A DNA stretch of 64,000 nt from Allacma fusca (GCA_947179485.1 OX359249.1:52339402-52403401), one strand, 5' to 3'. Counted from the stretch's first letter, positions 1 through 10,962 are shown. Numbers and translations: made by a program. The notes: generated from the sequence alone by a model not told the origin.

Positions 1-1717
1 GACTTTAATAATTTCTTTCGCTACATAATTATCAATAATGCATGAATTACACATGAGCCAATGAAATCAAACCTACATGCTAAAACAATACGAACTGCAA
101 TTGCAAATCTACAATAATAATTTGTAACCATGTGAACAGCCACCATAAATAAAGCAACAACACTCACTATTGCCTTCTCTTTGAAATGTATCAATACCAC
201 GCTCCACCATGGATTTTAATATTACAACTAATCATAAACAAAGAGTTATTGGAACAACAGCCGGTTATGATTATAAAATTCATCAATATGTCATATAATT
301 CACTTATGTAGGTTTTTTACAATTGATGGTGCAACAAATGGTAAAGTTTATCCTATTTAAATTCAAGAAAGTTGAATATTTTCTGCCTTATAAATGTTAG
401 TCAGTACTCTTCAAAAATGGCGAATAATGCGGTAAATCGATTCAAATTAATGCCAAATTTCTAGTTCCAGCTTTAGGGTTAAATGAAAAAAATTAGTATA
501 AAAAGTATTTTGTTTCTAATTAACAAACTATCTATATTGTATTTGATATTAACAATTGTTAGAAATATCAGTAAAGATCATCAGAGTTCATTTCCATGCT
601 TTGTCAAGATCAAAAGCTAAATATTATAAATCAATGCATTTGACTAACTTGGATTTATCCATTACAATGTGCAATACTACAAAAAATTCCGAGATAATTT
701 GTAACAGATTGAGTGGAGTGAATGAAATAAGATTGCCTAACGATGTGGTTCTACGACAATGCTGTATACAACAAGTAAACTAATAGGACTCGAATTAACA
801 AATGCAGAATGGAAAACATTTCTTCGTCATTATTATATACGTTTGGCTTTATTTAAGCCAATGACCATTTCATCCCTACATTAGAGGTATCGTGCGTGAA
901 ATCCTGGAATCCCCTGGAATTTAAAATTCCAGAACAAGAAATAGCAAACGAAAGGGCAAACAGTTTGAAAACTTAAGGTATTGAGAGAGAATAAAAAAAG
1001 TGTAAGATTGTAAAGACCAGAGTAAGATTAGAACGAGTGGTAAAATGTGAAAAGAGCAAGTCACCGTTGAGGATACTACACGAGCGAGAGAGGAAGGAAA
1101 GTGTCGGAAGTTAGTGAAGGAAGTGTGTAGGAAGAGACCGGACGTGCAAAGTCGGAAGTACGAGTGCATAAAGGAGAGCTAGAGAATAAAAACAAGTGAG
1201 ACCAAGCGATTAGAATGTAGAAAAGTAAGAGTTTAGAAATCGGTTAAGAAAGATGATTAGAAATAGAAATGCAGAGATGAGCAATGCGCTTAATAATTAT
1301 ACCCGAATAAAAGTCTAAAAAGGACATAAAGACATAAACGAAATGTGAATTGTTTTAAGAATTATTTGGAAGAATAAATTAAGGAGAAAGAATAGTTAAG
1401 TAGCAATTGTCCCACAGTAGAACTACCCCGAGTCAGCCTCTCATGGCTAAGCAGAGTGCTCATTAAGAACTGCATCTCATATTAATTAGAATATTGGATC
1501 GGATCATAAAGATGTGGAAAAATAAATCCAGAACAAAAATGAGAGAGAACTAAAATACTCACCATTTCAATGTATATATAATATAAATCTATGCATCATT
1601 ATTTTCGTGGAACTCACAAGTCTGCAACACAACTGGGTTATATATTATTATCATCAAAATACCACCAGCATTTGTAACGTTTTTAGTACACTCTCATTGT
1701 TGTATTTGTAATTGTAA
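1..1717. other. Gene-poor AT-rich DNA
   Basis: No open frame here shows a recognisable domain, exon structure or repeat. The stretch 950-1400 is purine-rich on the plus strand, which explains one open minus frame there without implying a gene. I see no RNA gene. Confidence 0.6.
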
Positions 1718-1734
1718 TTATCTATTGTAGCTCC

Positions 1735-1948
1735 TTGCGTGCGCGAAGCCTTCCAAGTAGCAGAGGGCTACTTTAAATACTTCCTTCCTTCGCCTTCCGT
1801 TTCCTGTTAATACTAGGAAGGCTTTCTTCAGCCTTCTGCAAATTAATTCAGCCATCCCGCCTTCCCTTCTCAACTCTCTGGAAAATTTATATTCCGCCTT
1901 CAATGAAGCCTTCATTGAAGGCTAGCCTTCGAAGGCTGGACATGTCTG
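1735..1948. repeat. hAT MITE fragment, GAAGG-rich
   Basis: This piece is built from CCTTC/GAAGG-rich words. Its right end, read on the minus strand, is CAGACATGTCCAGCCTTCG. That closely matches the left end of the hAT element at 42717 (CAGAGGTGTCCATCCTTCG). The other end is missing, so it is probably a truncated relative. The minus-strand open frame over it is a by-product of the repeat. Confidence 0.5.
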
Positions 1949-2470
1949 GTATAAAACCCAATTAAATTGATACTTTATAGGAATCGGAATTCATGAAAAA
2001 ATATTCGAAAACCCGATTTTTAAAAATATAATTCCAATTCGAATTTCCGTCCCTGATCCAAGGTGTGGTTCTTGTCGGTAAAAGCATCAGGGGTAAAACA
2101 ACCGGTCCAAAGTCTGTCCCCTTTACGACTTTGATTTTCGAAGTGAGTGAATTTGAGTTTAAACCAACTTGGATTTAAGCATTATAGTCGTCAAATTTTG
2201 CGGTTATTCGAGGTGTTCTTTTTGAGACTTTGTCGTGTATTTGTCTACACAGGGCTTGTGATAGGTGGTCATCTCGAGGTTATGAGTACGGAACACAGGA
2301 CAAGACTTCGGGATATCCCCGTGTGGGGGGACATAATATCCCCGTGTTACTTCAGGAGGAGTTGGTACAAAATATTTTGAGTCGAGGTATCTGAATTTCT
2401 TTCAATTATCCACCATTCCAACAATTAAATAACTTTCCAGATTCTGTTTGTATTACAAAGTTGCCCATCC

Positions 2471-2845
2471 GCAGGGGTTGGATTTTTGTGGGAAGACGGG
2501 AAGATTCTTCCCAAGGAAGAAATATTCTTGACAGGGAAAATCTCAAAGGTGAGGGATTCATTTTTGCGAAAAGGGATTTTAAAATTTGTTGACTTTTTTC
2601 GTCACGGATTTTAAAATTTCTTGGCGTGTTTCAGGGAAATTTGTTGTGCAAACAGGGATTTTTAGATTGGTTGACCTGATTTGGCAGGGATTTAACGCCT
2701 TGTATGGAAATTGTTATCAGGGATTTTGAAAATCTTTGACCTTTTCAGCAGGGATTTCAAAACTCGTTGAGGCGCTCCCTGCAGGGACATAAGATTCAGC
2801 CGGGAAATTCAGAAATGATCTTCCAGGGAGATTTCCTACCCCTGC
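2471..2845. repeat. MITE-like repeat with short inverted ends
   Basis: The ends are GCAGGGGTTGGA and, on the opposite strand, GCAGGGGTAGGA: 12 bp with one mismatch. The interior repeats a word like CAGGGATTTTAAAATTTGTTGAC several times at variable spacing. A related copy in the opposite orientation lies at about 61311-61650. No clear target duplication is visible, so the class is uncertain; a hAT-like MITE is possible. Confidence 0.6.
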
Positions 2846-3412
2846 TTATCAGATATCATAAAGTTAGGATCCGCACCTGAAATTTTAGGTAATTCAAACG
2901 GGTCTTCGGGTCCTTTTTCCCGTTTGCTTTTGGGAGCATCTACTATTAGTGGACAAACTTTTAAAGTACTATTTTGCTGTAAACTGAATGGTGTGAAAGT
3001 TCTACATATTATCAGGGTTGAGGAAATAAAGGTGGAGGGGGAAAAATGTGTCGTAGATTAGTACAATGTATAAAAAGAGCAGGAGGCAAGAGACAAAACG
3101 AGATGCACCACGTTTGTTAAAATATAAAAGTAGTGATACTGAACAATTATCCCCACTATGGAGAGATTGGCCTTCCTTAGTTAGCATTAGCTAACCTTTT
3201 GTTAGCATTATTTCTAACAACATTAAATAAAAAAGAGTTTAAATTATTAATTTAAATTCAACAATTGAATAACTAAATTAAACATTTTAGTTAAACCAAA
3301 CATGGTCAGTCGATGATGCTTGCAGCGGAGACGACCATGACATGACCCCTCCTACGGAGGGTACTCAGGGAGCAAAACGATCCCGCTTGATCCTAATTAT
3401 AGGCTCATTGAG
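2846..3412. other. No gene seen; possible retroelement flank
   Basis: AT-rich sequence that may hold the 3' end of the adjoining minus-strand retroelement. I could not define an LTR. Nothing else is recognisable. Confidence 0.4.
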
Positions 3413-3856
3413 TCAAAAATCAGTGTAAGGACTCGGATGAATAAGTTGAGTTCTACGAACTTCAGTAAAGGTCCTTGACTCACGGCCGTATTTGACGACC
3501 CTTGGTTCACGGGTATTCGTAGAAACACGTCGTAACGAATTTGAAGATACCGGACGTTGTTCGTCTGTAACACACATCTTAAGTCGACGTCGTACCGTCA
3601 GTATTGGAGGTTCAACTACAATGTCCATCAAAGAAGGTATCCGCTTTATTTCCGGAACAGTACAGAGATCCATAGAAAAAGTAACGGTTTCCACTTCAGT
3701 GGTTGGTAAAAGAGATGAAGCCAATCCAAGAAATAAATCCATAGGATTATCAGCCTCCCGAACATTTTTGGGTTCACGAAATGGTAATGGTTCCAGCACG
3801 TGACCACCATCTGGAACTTCACAATCTAATAAGCAAATAGGTTCGGAATTCAACAT
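3413..3856 (-). CDS. Unrecognised ORF downstream of gypsy remnant
   Basis: A 147-codon open frame on the same strand as the retroelement just upstream of it (4040-5536), reading from an ATG. I recognise no protease, RT, integrase or envelope motif and no clear membrane segment. It may be a third ORF of the element, a flank, or a chance frame; a 103-codon plus-strand frame overlaps most of it, which weakens the case for coding. Confidence 0.25.
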   Translation of the reverse strand: MLNSEPICLLDCEVPDGGHVLEPLPFREPKNVREADNPMDLFLGLASSLLPTTEVETVTFSMDLCTVPEIKRIPSLMDIVVEPPILTVRRRLKMCVTDEQRPVSSNSLRRVSTNTREPRVVKYGRESRTFTEVRRTQLIHPSPYTDF

Positions 3857-4039
3857 TGGGGAATCAGAAGCATTGAGGATAGCCCTCCTTTTTCTCAGGA
3901 ATTGGAGATCCCAAATCGAAATCCAAAAGGAAATCCATATTATTTAAATCCATCTGATATGTGGGGTAAATACAATTTAAAAACACTGTATCAGGGTATT
4001 TATTTGAAGGGTCAACTTTTCTGGGACTGTTAGGGGCAC

Positions 4040-4359
4040 TCAAATTGAATTTTCAGGTTTGGGAAAGGGTACATTTAAATTGTATGGATGATCATAATCA
4101 TTTTCACAAGAGTAGAACGGTTTTAAATATTGAATACTAACAACAATGTGCTCAGGAAACTTTGGGATATCGCGTAGATCTTTACACAAATAAGTGACAT
4201 CATTATTTTGGGAGACAATTTTAAAGGGGCCTTTCCAACAACCGATTTTGCTTGAATGATCTACAACAAGAACTTTTTCATCAGGGAGATACAATCAAAG
4301 CGAAGGTAGGGCGTCAAACTTAAGATTTTCCAGTTCTCGTTGGCAGTTATGGGGATCAG
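4040..4359 (-). pseudogene. Ty3/gypsy integrase C-terminal tail
   Basis: The minus strand encodes a segment with PDEKVLVVDHSSKIGCWKGP followed by a short strand-like stretch, resembling the small C-terminal beta-barrel of Metaviridae integrases (the pattern GdkVlv...k....W.GPf.iv). The zinc-binding N terminus and the DDE core are absent. The tail joins directly to the end of the protease frame, so RT, RNase H and most of integrase were deleted. A frame break separates it from the protease ORF. Confidence 0.6.
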
Positions 4360-5536
4360 CTACATTACCGCCTGGAGTAAAATCGATGCTGCGGAATAAT
4401 TCATCACAAGACATTTCTGGGTTGAGGGAGAAAATATTAATATCTGGGGAAACATTTTGTCCTTCCGGCGTAGCAAAATCAACAGAGTATTTAAAAGGGG
4501 TATCAGTATAAAAGGAAATATTAAAAAATCGGGTTTAAAATTTTCAAATCCAGGAGGAATAGAGCTATTCAAGGGAAGAATTGGGGCTTGGTTGGTACAA
4601 TTTGTGGGAGCTTCAATGGGATAAATGGCTTTCTCGTAGATTGTTGCAATAGGGATAGATTCAGAAGTAATACTATTTTCAAACTCAGTTTGAACAGTAA
4701 TTGAAGAAAGAGTAGGTTTGGGATTTGGACATGGGGATAGAATGGTAGACAACTCGGGGAAATAATGTAAATCAGAGCCAAAATCTAATACAGCTTTGTA
4801 AGTTCTGAGAAAATTTAATCCAATGATTACATCAAATGATGCTTTAGGAAGTATCCAGAATTTCCATTCGGTGAATAAACGATTAATTTTCACAGGGAGT
4901 TTAACTTCATGAGTAATTAGTAAATTACAGGAATCTTGAACAGCAAGGAACAGGGACACCGGTGTAACTAAGGGGGTAACAATTCTTTGAGTGGTCTTCG
5001 GTAACTTAGTAAAGAAATGTTCAATTATTGCCGATACAGCTGCTCCGCTATCAATGAGAACTTCACAATCAAGGAAAGCAATATTAGCCGATAAATACAG
5101 TAGTTTGGAGTCAGATGAATTCTCTTTTGGAAGGACTGGGAGAAATGGAAAGGTTTGCATACGTGGTATTTGGGGAGCAGGGGATAAAATGAATTGGGTG
5201 AGATTGTGGATTTTCTATATCCTTTGGAATATCAGCAGGTAGGGATGTATTTTTACATAAAGCGGTTGAAGGTATAGTCTGATTTCTCCGTGTTGCCAGG
5301 CTATTCAGTTTTACAGAATTATCAAATGTAGGGTATTGATATTGGGAATTTGGATTAAAATGGGGTTGGTCATTAATGGTTTCCATATTATTGGAAATCA
5401 AAGATGGGATTTGATTAATCGAATTCTTAAATGTAGGTTTGGAATTTCCATTGGGGTTCCTGTTTCCATTTGGACGATTATTAGTGGAATAACCTTGGAA
5501 ATTATTATGACGTTAGATGATGGTGTTTAGCCATTG
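4360..5536 (-). pseudogene. Ty3/gypsy gag tail and retropepsin
   Basis: Reading from right to left, an Asn/Arg-rich, gag-like tail (about 5400-5510) leads into a segment with the retropepsin active-site pattern VLIDSGAAVSAI and, later, VIIGLNFLR, which matches the IlG-x-dFL flap-side motif of the family. A Pro/Ser-rich linker follows, then the integrase tail. The gag part and the protease lie in overlapping frames (the frame 5111-5401 and the frame 4360-5160), as in elements using frameshifting or as decay. No LTR is identifiable next to it. At its upstream end it abuts the dispersed repeat at 5540-5745 rather than a primer-binding site. Confidence 0.7.
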
Positions 5537-5539
5537 CTG

Positions 5540-5745
5540 GGATCAAGACACACATCCATACAGCAATTACTATAAACTTACGCCTGTAACTACAATGTTT
5601 TAGGTGTTAGAATGTGATAGTACCGTGTTTCATCTTTGCAGACGCTAACGTCGCACATTGTTACAAGTGACAGAATACATTTTATGAGTTTCATGCCCAT
5701 GTTAATGCTCTTACTACATTACACAATTACACTCAATTGCTGTTT
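5540..5745. repeat. Dispersed repeat shared with 25.1-25.35 kb
   Basis: The segment beginning GCCATTGCTGGGATCAAGAC and running to about 5740 matches the reverse complement of 25130-25345 closely and collinearly. Part of it also matches 21590-21715. It lies between a gypsy remnant and the Polinton-like provirus, so it may be an old mobile element of its own. A hairpin (ACTACATTAC/GTAATGTAG) lies just beyond it at about 5713-5760. Confidence 0.65.
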
Positions 5746-5797
5746 AGAGGTAATGTAGCATTATATTCTGAACACGGGTTTCGTAAACATGTCTTAG

Positions 5798-6714
5798 TTG
5801 TACCTTCAGCAATACTATACACCAAACTCACCCGGATCTTTTGGCGGGGTAAATCGACTGCAAGAATTGAACAATCAATCTATCAATAACATAAAAACTT
5901 TTCTTCATAGTCAGAACGCATATACACTGCATAAGTTTGCACGAAAAAGGTTCACAAGAAGAAATGTTTCATCACCATTCAGAAATTATTTATGGCAAGC
6001 AGATCTACTACAGATGGATAAGCTATCTTACCATAATCACGGTTATAAATATATTCTCTGCACAATTGACGTTGCAAGTCGCTACGCGCATGCAAAATGT
6101 TTAAAAAAATAAAACTGGAGGCGAGGTTACTCGAGGGTTCTCAGAAATAGTAACTTTAGAGAATAGACCAAAATACTTGCAAGTGGATCGTGGGTTAGAA
6201 TTCTATAACGGCTCATTTCAGGAGTTTTTAAAACTACATAGCATTGTTATGTTCAGTAATTATTCAGTTTTTAAAGCGTGTGTTATTGAAAGGTTCAATT
6301 CAACACTGATGTCTCGAATAAGCAAATATTTTACACACTTCAAAACGAAACGTTACTATGATATATTGGATGACGTTATATACTCTTACAACCATAGAAA
6401 ACATCGAGGGTTGGGAATGAGACCATCAGAAGTAACAAAATTTACAGAAATGGATGCATGGTCTAATTTACAGAGATATGTTTAATAAACGCTGGAAAAA
6501 TGCTTCCCTTAAAATAAATGATTATGTAAGAGTTTTAAAAGTTAAAAATAATTTTGAAAAGGGGTATACTAAACGATTTACAGACGAAATTTACTTAATT
6601 AGTTCTATTGTATCAGGATTCCCAACTACATATGCACTTAAAACAGCAGAAAATAATAAATTCAGTGGTATGTTCTATAAACAGGAATTATGTAAAGTAA
6701 TAATAAGCGAATGA
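5798..6714 (+). pseudogene. Polinton-type rve integrase, broken
   Basis: DDE integrase that would insert the element's DNA into the host genome. The N-terminal part has YYTPNSPGSFGG, typical of Polinton integrases. The catalytic core shows the first Asp in WQADLLQMD (about 5995-6020), the second in QVDRGLEFYN (about 6180) and the Glu in VIERFNSTL (about 6280), so all three catalytic residues survive. A C-terminal chromo-like barrel region follows (6480-6714). The gene is split into three frames, with breaks near 6110-6175 and 6455-6485. No ATG fits the first frame, so the start is lost or upstream. It is the left-most gene of the provirus. Confidence 0.88.
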
Positions 6715-6961
6715 GTAATGAGCGTATATGTTATACTGAAACCTTTTGCACGATTTATAGTTTATTTCATATCAAGTTGTTTGAGAGTTGATTTTATTGC
6801 AGTTAGTATTATTTAGGTTTTAACTAATGGTAAAGAATTGAATCCAGGTAGGTAAGACTTATTAAAATCAGCTCGCCTTAAAAAGAAAAAACAACATGGC
6901 TACTTTTTGCATACAATTGAATACATACAGTTAATGTATTCAGTACAATTCAAAAAGCGCT

Positions 6962-7690
6962 GTGGCAAACATGTCTCTGTTTATTACGTTTAACTCATGT
7001 CATTCTGTAGATTACTTTAATAATAATCATTCAACAAATTTCGAAGTTCATCTACCAACACAAATTGACGCATTAGTGAACGATTATGAGATTGCTTTAA
7101 TTAATCTGAATTTTAAACCCAAAAATAATCACACCTGGAAGATTGTTTTTCAAAACGATGACAATGTAACGATTTCTGAAATAGATATTCTTCATTTTGA
7201 AAACAATACAATTGAGGATTATATCAGCTTAATCAACACTTGTGTTAATAATTTAGTTACTGGGTTTAATTTTAAGTATCATGTTGTGAAAAATAGAGTT
7301 CTGGTTGAAGTGCCAGCTCATACTTCTGCTTTGTTACCATCTGAGGTGGCTCTACAATTAGACTTTGTTCAACCATTATTAAAAAATAGGATGTATGCAA
7401 TAAATCTTCCAGATATAAGTAGGTCCATACATTATAAAAATGTGTATATTTATTGTAATATTATACAGCCTCAAATATTTGGTGACAAAATGCAAAAGTT
7501 TCTTAGATGTGTAAATGAACCACTGGTTTCTAATCTAGCAACGAACATTCCTTTTTTGAACCCATATTTTGTTAAAGTTCAAAAAAATTCATTGAGAAAT
7601 ATAAATATTAAGTTGTGTGATGTAAATGGTAATGAGCTTGCTTTCTCCAGCTTAATTAAAGTAACGTTACAACTTAGAAATATTACATAA
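6962..7690 (+). CDS. Penton/minor capsid-like protein
   Basis: An intact frame of 242 codons from an internal ATG in the context MANMSLFITFNSC. The start carries the pattern F-x-T-F/L-x-S...DYF-x-N-N-x-x-x-N-F-x-V-x-L-P followed by a Y-E-I-A-L motif, characteristic of the N-terminal domain of Polinton/adintovirus penton-type minor capsid proteins. It would sit at the virion vertices. There is no signal peptide or membrane segment. It lies between integrase and ATPase on the same strand. Assignment rests on the N-terminal pattern and position; the C-terminal half has no motif I know. It is one of the few uninterrupted genes of the provirus. Confidence 0.6.
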   Translation: MANMSLFITFNSCHSVDYFNNNHSTNFEVHLPTQIDALVNDYEIALINLNFKPKNNHTWKIVFQNDDNVTISEIDILHFENNTIEDYISLINTCVNNLVTGFNFKYHVVKNRVLVEVPAHTSALLPSEVALQLDFVQPLLKNRMYAINLPDISRSIHYKNVYIYCNIIQPQIFGDKMQKFLRCVNEPLVSNLATNIPFLNPYFVKVQKNSLRNINIKLCDVNGNELAFSSLIKVTLQLRNIT

Positions 7691-7917
7691 TAAGAAATTC
7701 AGTGTCCAACCTTAAGTGCTATAATAATTAACTTTTATAAAAGATTATTCAAAGCTGAGACAGCAGCTGCTATAAAACGTCTGATTTCAGATTAAAACGT
7801 TTTACGTTCTATTTCATGGCTAAACGTTTTTGTATTAGTCACTCGAAAAACATTAAAACATAGTCATGCTTAACAAAAATCAACGAGTCATTTTATTTTG
7901 CTTTAGTTGACAGTACG
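7691..7917 (+). promoter_or_regulatory. Intergenic gap, possible promoter of ATPase
   Basis: The sequence is AT-rich with TATAAAA-like words at about 7736 and 7771 upstream of the ATPase ATG at 7918. A promoter is plausible from position alone; nothing proves it. Confidence 0.2.
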
Positions 7918-8561
7918 ATGGAGACAAACGATTTTTATGATGCTGAACATATACTGCATGCACCTTTTACCATGACAGTAGCTGGTTGCACTATGTCAGG
8001 GAAAACCATTTTTACTATAAAATTACTTCAAAATTTAAGCCAGCTTTGTGATTTTATGCCTCAAAATATTATCATTAGCTTTGGTGAAAACAATGCACAA
8101 TATGATATTTAAAAAAAAACATTTAATCAGATAATTTTTAAAAAAAATCTTGACTTAAATATCCCAAATAACAGTTTGGTTGTTATCGATGATCAAATGA
8201 CATCATCGGTAAATTCGGATATAGTTCGCGATCTATATACAAAAGTTTACACCATAGATGTATATCTGTTATCCAGTTAACACAGAATTTATTTCCACAG
8301 GGGAAGTATGGCAGAGATATAAGATTAAACACAACATATGTTATTATTTTTAAATCGCCTACGTTCCAGTCACAAATAATGTACTTGGGGAGAGTAATAA
8401 TCCCTTCCCACCCACAGTTTCTTCTGGACGCGTATAAAAAGGGAACGCAGGCTCCCTTCTCTTATCTCTGTATTAATTTGCAATCTCGCGGACACGATCA
8501 CTTTCGTGTTCGTAGTGGTATATTACCGAATGAAAATTCTGTAATATATTTACCCAGTTGA
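7918..8561 (+). pseudogene. FtsK/HerA-type DNA packaging ATPase, broken
   Basis: Genome-packaging ATPase of the A32/HerA family found in Polintons, adintoviruses and virophages. It opens at the ATG at 7918. Walker A is GCTMSGKT (about 7987-8010) and Walker B is LVVIDDQM (about 8175-8200). A polar stretch and a conserved C-terminal segment (8379-8561) end at a TGA. The frame is interrupted near 8110 by a poly(A) run with a stop and again between 8270 and 8380. Both nucleotide-binding motifs are still legible. A second, more decayed homologue lies at 48.85-49.34 kb. Confidence 0.88.
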
Positions 8562-9045
8562 CATGAAATATGTCATAGATTTTGAAGGGTTTTAAGTTAG
8601 ACGAAATTTTTACGTAAAAGAATTAGCTTACTCATCTATAGATTGTACTGTGAAAAAACCATTCTTTTTTAAGCCCCCGTTTCCATGGAGTAGTTTAAGT
8701 CCTCGTGATCGAAATTCAGTTTACTACTGTGAAAAGGTTTTCCATTAAATTCGATTGGCTAAAGGCTATTTACCATACAGATATTTAACTGAAATATTTA
8801 AGTCAGAATTTCAACCACAGGACGAGATTTTTGTAAAAGGTTTTATACAATCATTACTCTCAACATCAGTTATAACAGATTTATGTGCAATTTATTGCCC
8901 TAGCATTACACAGCTTTCGAAAATATATGTTCTGACTGAGGATTGTATAATTCCTAATCATCAAAAGTACTATCATTGTCCACTAGCAAAAGCAAAGTAC
9001 TTCTCTTTATGGTTGGGTGATAAACGTAATGAGCGAGCTACTTAA
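8562..9045 (+). pseudogene. Conserved Polinton ORF with VIDFEGF start
   Basis: Starts with ATG at about 8562 as MKYVIDFEGF, then has a VKELAY segment and a Pro/Phe-rich FFFKPPFPWSSL stretch. After an internal stop (8608 area) and a break near 8748, the frame 8755-9045 continues with GYLPYRYL and DEIFVKGF. This layout, a D-x-x-G-F start, a K-E-L segment and a V-K-G motif, recalls a family seen in arthropod Polintons. The beginning resembles an RNase H-like fold, but I cannot assign an activity. It sits between the ATPase and a small basic ORF. Confidence 0.5.
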
Positions 9046-9373
9046 CAGGAACAAGACATTCTTTGAGGTAATTGCTAAATCAACTTCATACAAGCGTAAA
9101 AAGCTACTTAGATCATTAAGTGTTGATAATGTGAAAGCACTTACTGAAATTGCGTTGAATACTCTTAAAGGTAACGTGAACACCACAAAAACAGAAAAAG
9201 AAAATTTGAGAAAATACCGAAATAAGGTAAGATACGTCGCTAGATTTTCCTTCTCGTTTAAAAAGAAAAAAGAATTCTTAGTTAAAAATAGTGGATTTTT
9301 AAATTATATAATAAAACCTGTGCTTCATATCCTATCCTCAATTATAGCATCATTGGTTGTCAATAATTTGTAG
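9028..9373 (+). CDS. Small basic Polinton protein with hydrophobic tail
   Basis: A frame of about 115 codons, opening at an ATG (MSELLNRNKTFFEV) that overlaps the end of the preceding ORF. It is Lys/Arg-rich in the middle (YRNKVRYVARFSFSFKKKKE) and ends in a hydrophobic segment (PVLHILSSIIASLVV) that could span or bind a membrane. Similarly built ORFs, with a leucine-rich N half and a basic centre, are common between the ATPase and capsid genes of arthropod Polintons. Their function is not known to me. It is intact here. Confidence 0.55.
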
Positions 9374-9375
9374 TA

Positions 9376-10158
9376 ATGTCTAAACGTATGCAGCTAATTC
9401 CCGAAGAAGAATATTTACAGCTTCAAAATGCTTACAAAAGCGGTAACATTGAAACACTTAGACACCCTGAAATTAAAACATTTAGCGAAACAGAAGCAGA
9501 ATCTAAACGTTTATTCAATTCAGACAGTTGACCTAATGATATTAAACTAGCATTATTTAGCGATTACACCCGAGTCTTAAATAGGAAGCTCAAAGAGATT
9601 TATGTTGGACCAACTGTCAATACTGACCAACCTTTAGAACATAAAACAACTGGTGGTGAAGCAACACTTGAGCCGAACATAGACTTTGATATAAAGGATA
9701 AAATAATTTTAAAATCTATTCCAAACAATTGTCGAAGTAATGCAGAAGCTCTTATTCTTTATCTAAAGTCTTCCAAAAGTAATTAGGTGGGATCAGAAAG
9801 GTAGAGTATATCTCAACAACTCTCGGAATTATCTTGCCAGTTCCAACATTACGGATTTAGTAAATTATTTTATTCGTCAAAAGTTTTCGTTTCCAAATCC
9901 TGAAGGTCCTGTAGGGCTTAAACGTTTTAAGGTTGTTCTGTTAAACACAAATGTACCTCTAACATATTTATCCCCAAAAATGCGAAAGGATTTATCACAC
10001 CCAATTGATAAAATATTTTCGCAGAAACCAACAGATCGACAAAGCGTAACAGCACCTGTGTCAGTAGAGACTCCAGTAAATTTATCTGAACCACTAAATA
10101 CATCTCAACCAAACAAAGCTTCTGGATTGCTAAATTGGCTGGGAATAGATAAATCATG
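9376..10158 (+). pseudogene. Conserved Polinton ORF (MSKRM type), broken
   Basis: Begins at ATG 9376 with MSKRMQLIPEEEYLQL. An internal TGA lies at about 9529 and the first frame ends near 9785. The following frame carries SNITDLVNYFIRQKF and a NVPLTYL motif and ends at about 10158 with a short GLLNWLG tail. The central S-N-I/V-x-D-L-V/I-x-x-x-F pattern plus P-G/T-G and N-V-P recurs in the second relic at 50.23-50.67 kb, which independently supports this as a real gene family of these elements. Role unknown. Only two nucleotides separate it from the upstream small basic ORF. Confidence 0.6.
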
Positions 10159-10195
10159 AATAATTCAAGATTTAATTTGCATTAATGATTGTTAT

Positions 10196-10893
10196 GTGAG
10201 AACGGGCAGTAAACAAATTCGGTATCCTAACTATGTTCTTCTCCAAAAACGGTTGGACTCTTTCTCTTTGAAAGACCATTCACATGTCATAAAACCTGAG
10301 CTCTTAGCCGGTGCTGGGCTTTTCTCGCTCGGTGATGGAGATCGTGTATGCTGCTATTATTGCGGAATATATCTAAACGAATGGAAGCCAGAGGATGACC
10401 CTTTCATAGAACATATACTTTACTCTCCAACTTGTCCATTTGTACTTATCAACAAGTCAAGAATTAGTACTGCTAAGCGAGAAGGAGAATCTGTGAAAAA
10501 GTCAATGATAGTACTTCATTTGTCAATATAAAAACTTTCTCTGATTAATTTTGTGAAATCTAATGCAGTAAATTTTACCTAGGATTCAACTTATGATATG
10601 CTAGATGACGAATTTCAAAATAAGCAAAGCTTTAAAGAAGGTATTTTAATAATAATTAATCTGCATATTTATTTCATTGTATATATATATTTACAATTGA
10701 ATAATTTACAGCATTTAGAGGTGTTTTGAGTGTTGTTGAAGAAACGTTATGCAAAATTTGTACATTAAAAGATGCAGAGTACCTGATGATACCTTGCCGC
10801 CATCTAGCCTATTGTATCGACTGCGTGACAACTCAAAACAAATGTTGCATATGTAGAACCAAGCATGATTTCATTATGAAAGTGTATAAATAA
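10196..10893 (+). CDS. Spliced IAP-like gene: BIR then RING
   Basis: An inhibitor-of-apoptosis-like protein, normally acting in the cytoplasm by binding caspases and ubiquitinating targets. The first part (about 10196-10490) has a BIR domain: LAGAGLFSLGDGDRVCCYYC, then W, DDP, EH and a final C, so the C-C-H-C zinc ligands are present. The last part (10712-10893) is a C3HC4 RING with LCKIC, a CRHLAYCIDC core and CCICR, ending in TAA. A clean 71-bp intron (GT at 10641, AG at 10711) precedes the RING exon; another probably lies between about 10490 and 10573. No ATG fits the first exon, so an upstream exon or start is missing. AATAAA follows at 10957. It is collinear with the provirus genes. Confidence 0.78.
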
Positions 10894-10956
10894 TGCATAC
10901 TTTGTATTCCAGCCAGTTCTAACTGTAACCTTGTTCAATGAACATCAGGTCCTGCT

Positions 10957-10962
10957 AATAAA
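10957..10962 (+). terminator. Poly(A) signal after IAP gene
   Basis: AATAAA lies 64 bp past the RING stop codon, where a polyadenylation signal for the IAP-like transcript would be expected. Confidence 0.45.

Noticed and set aside
3492-3803. Plus-strand 103-codon frame
   Set aside because: Overlaps a longer minus frame on the retroelement strand and shows no recognisable protein features.
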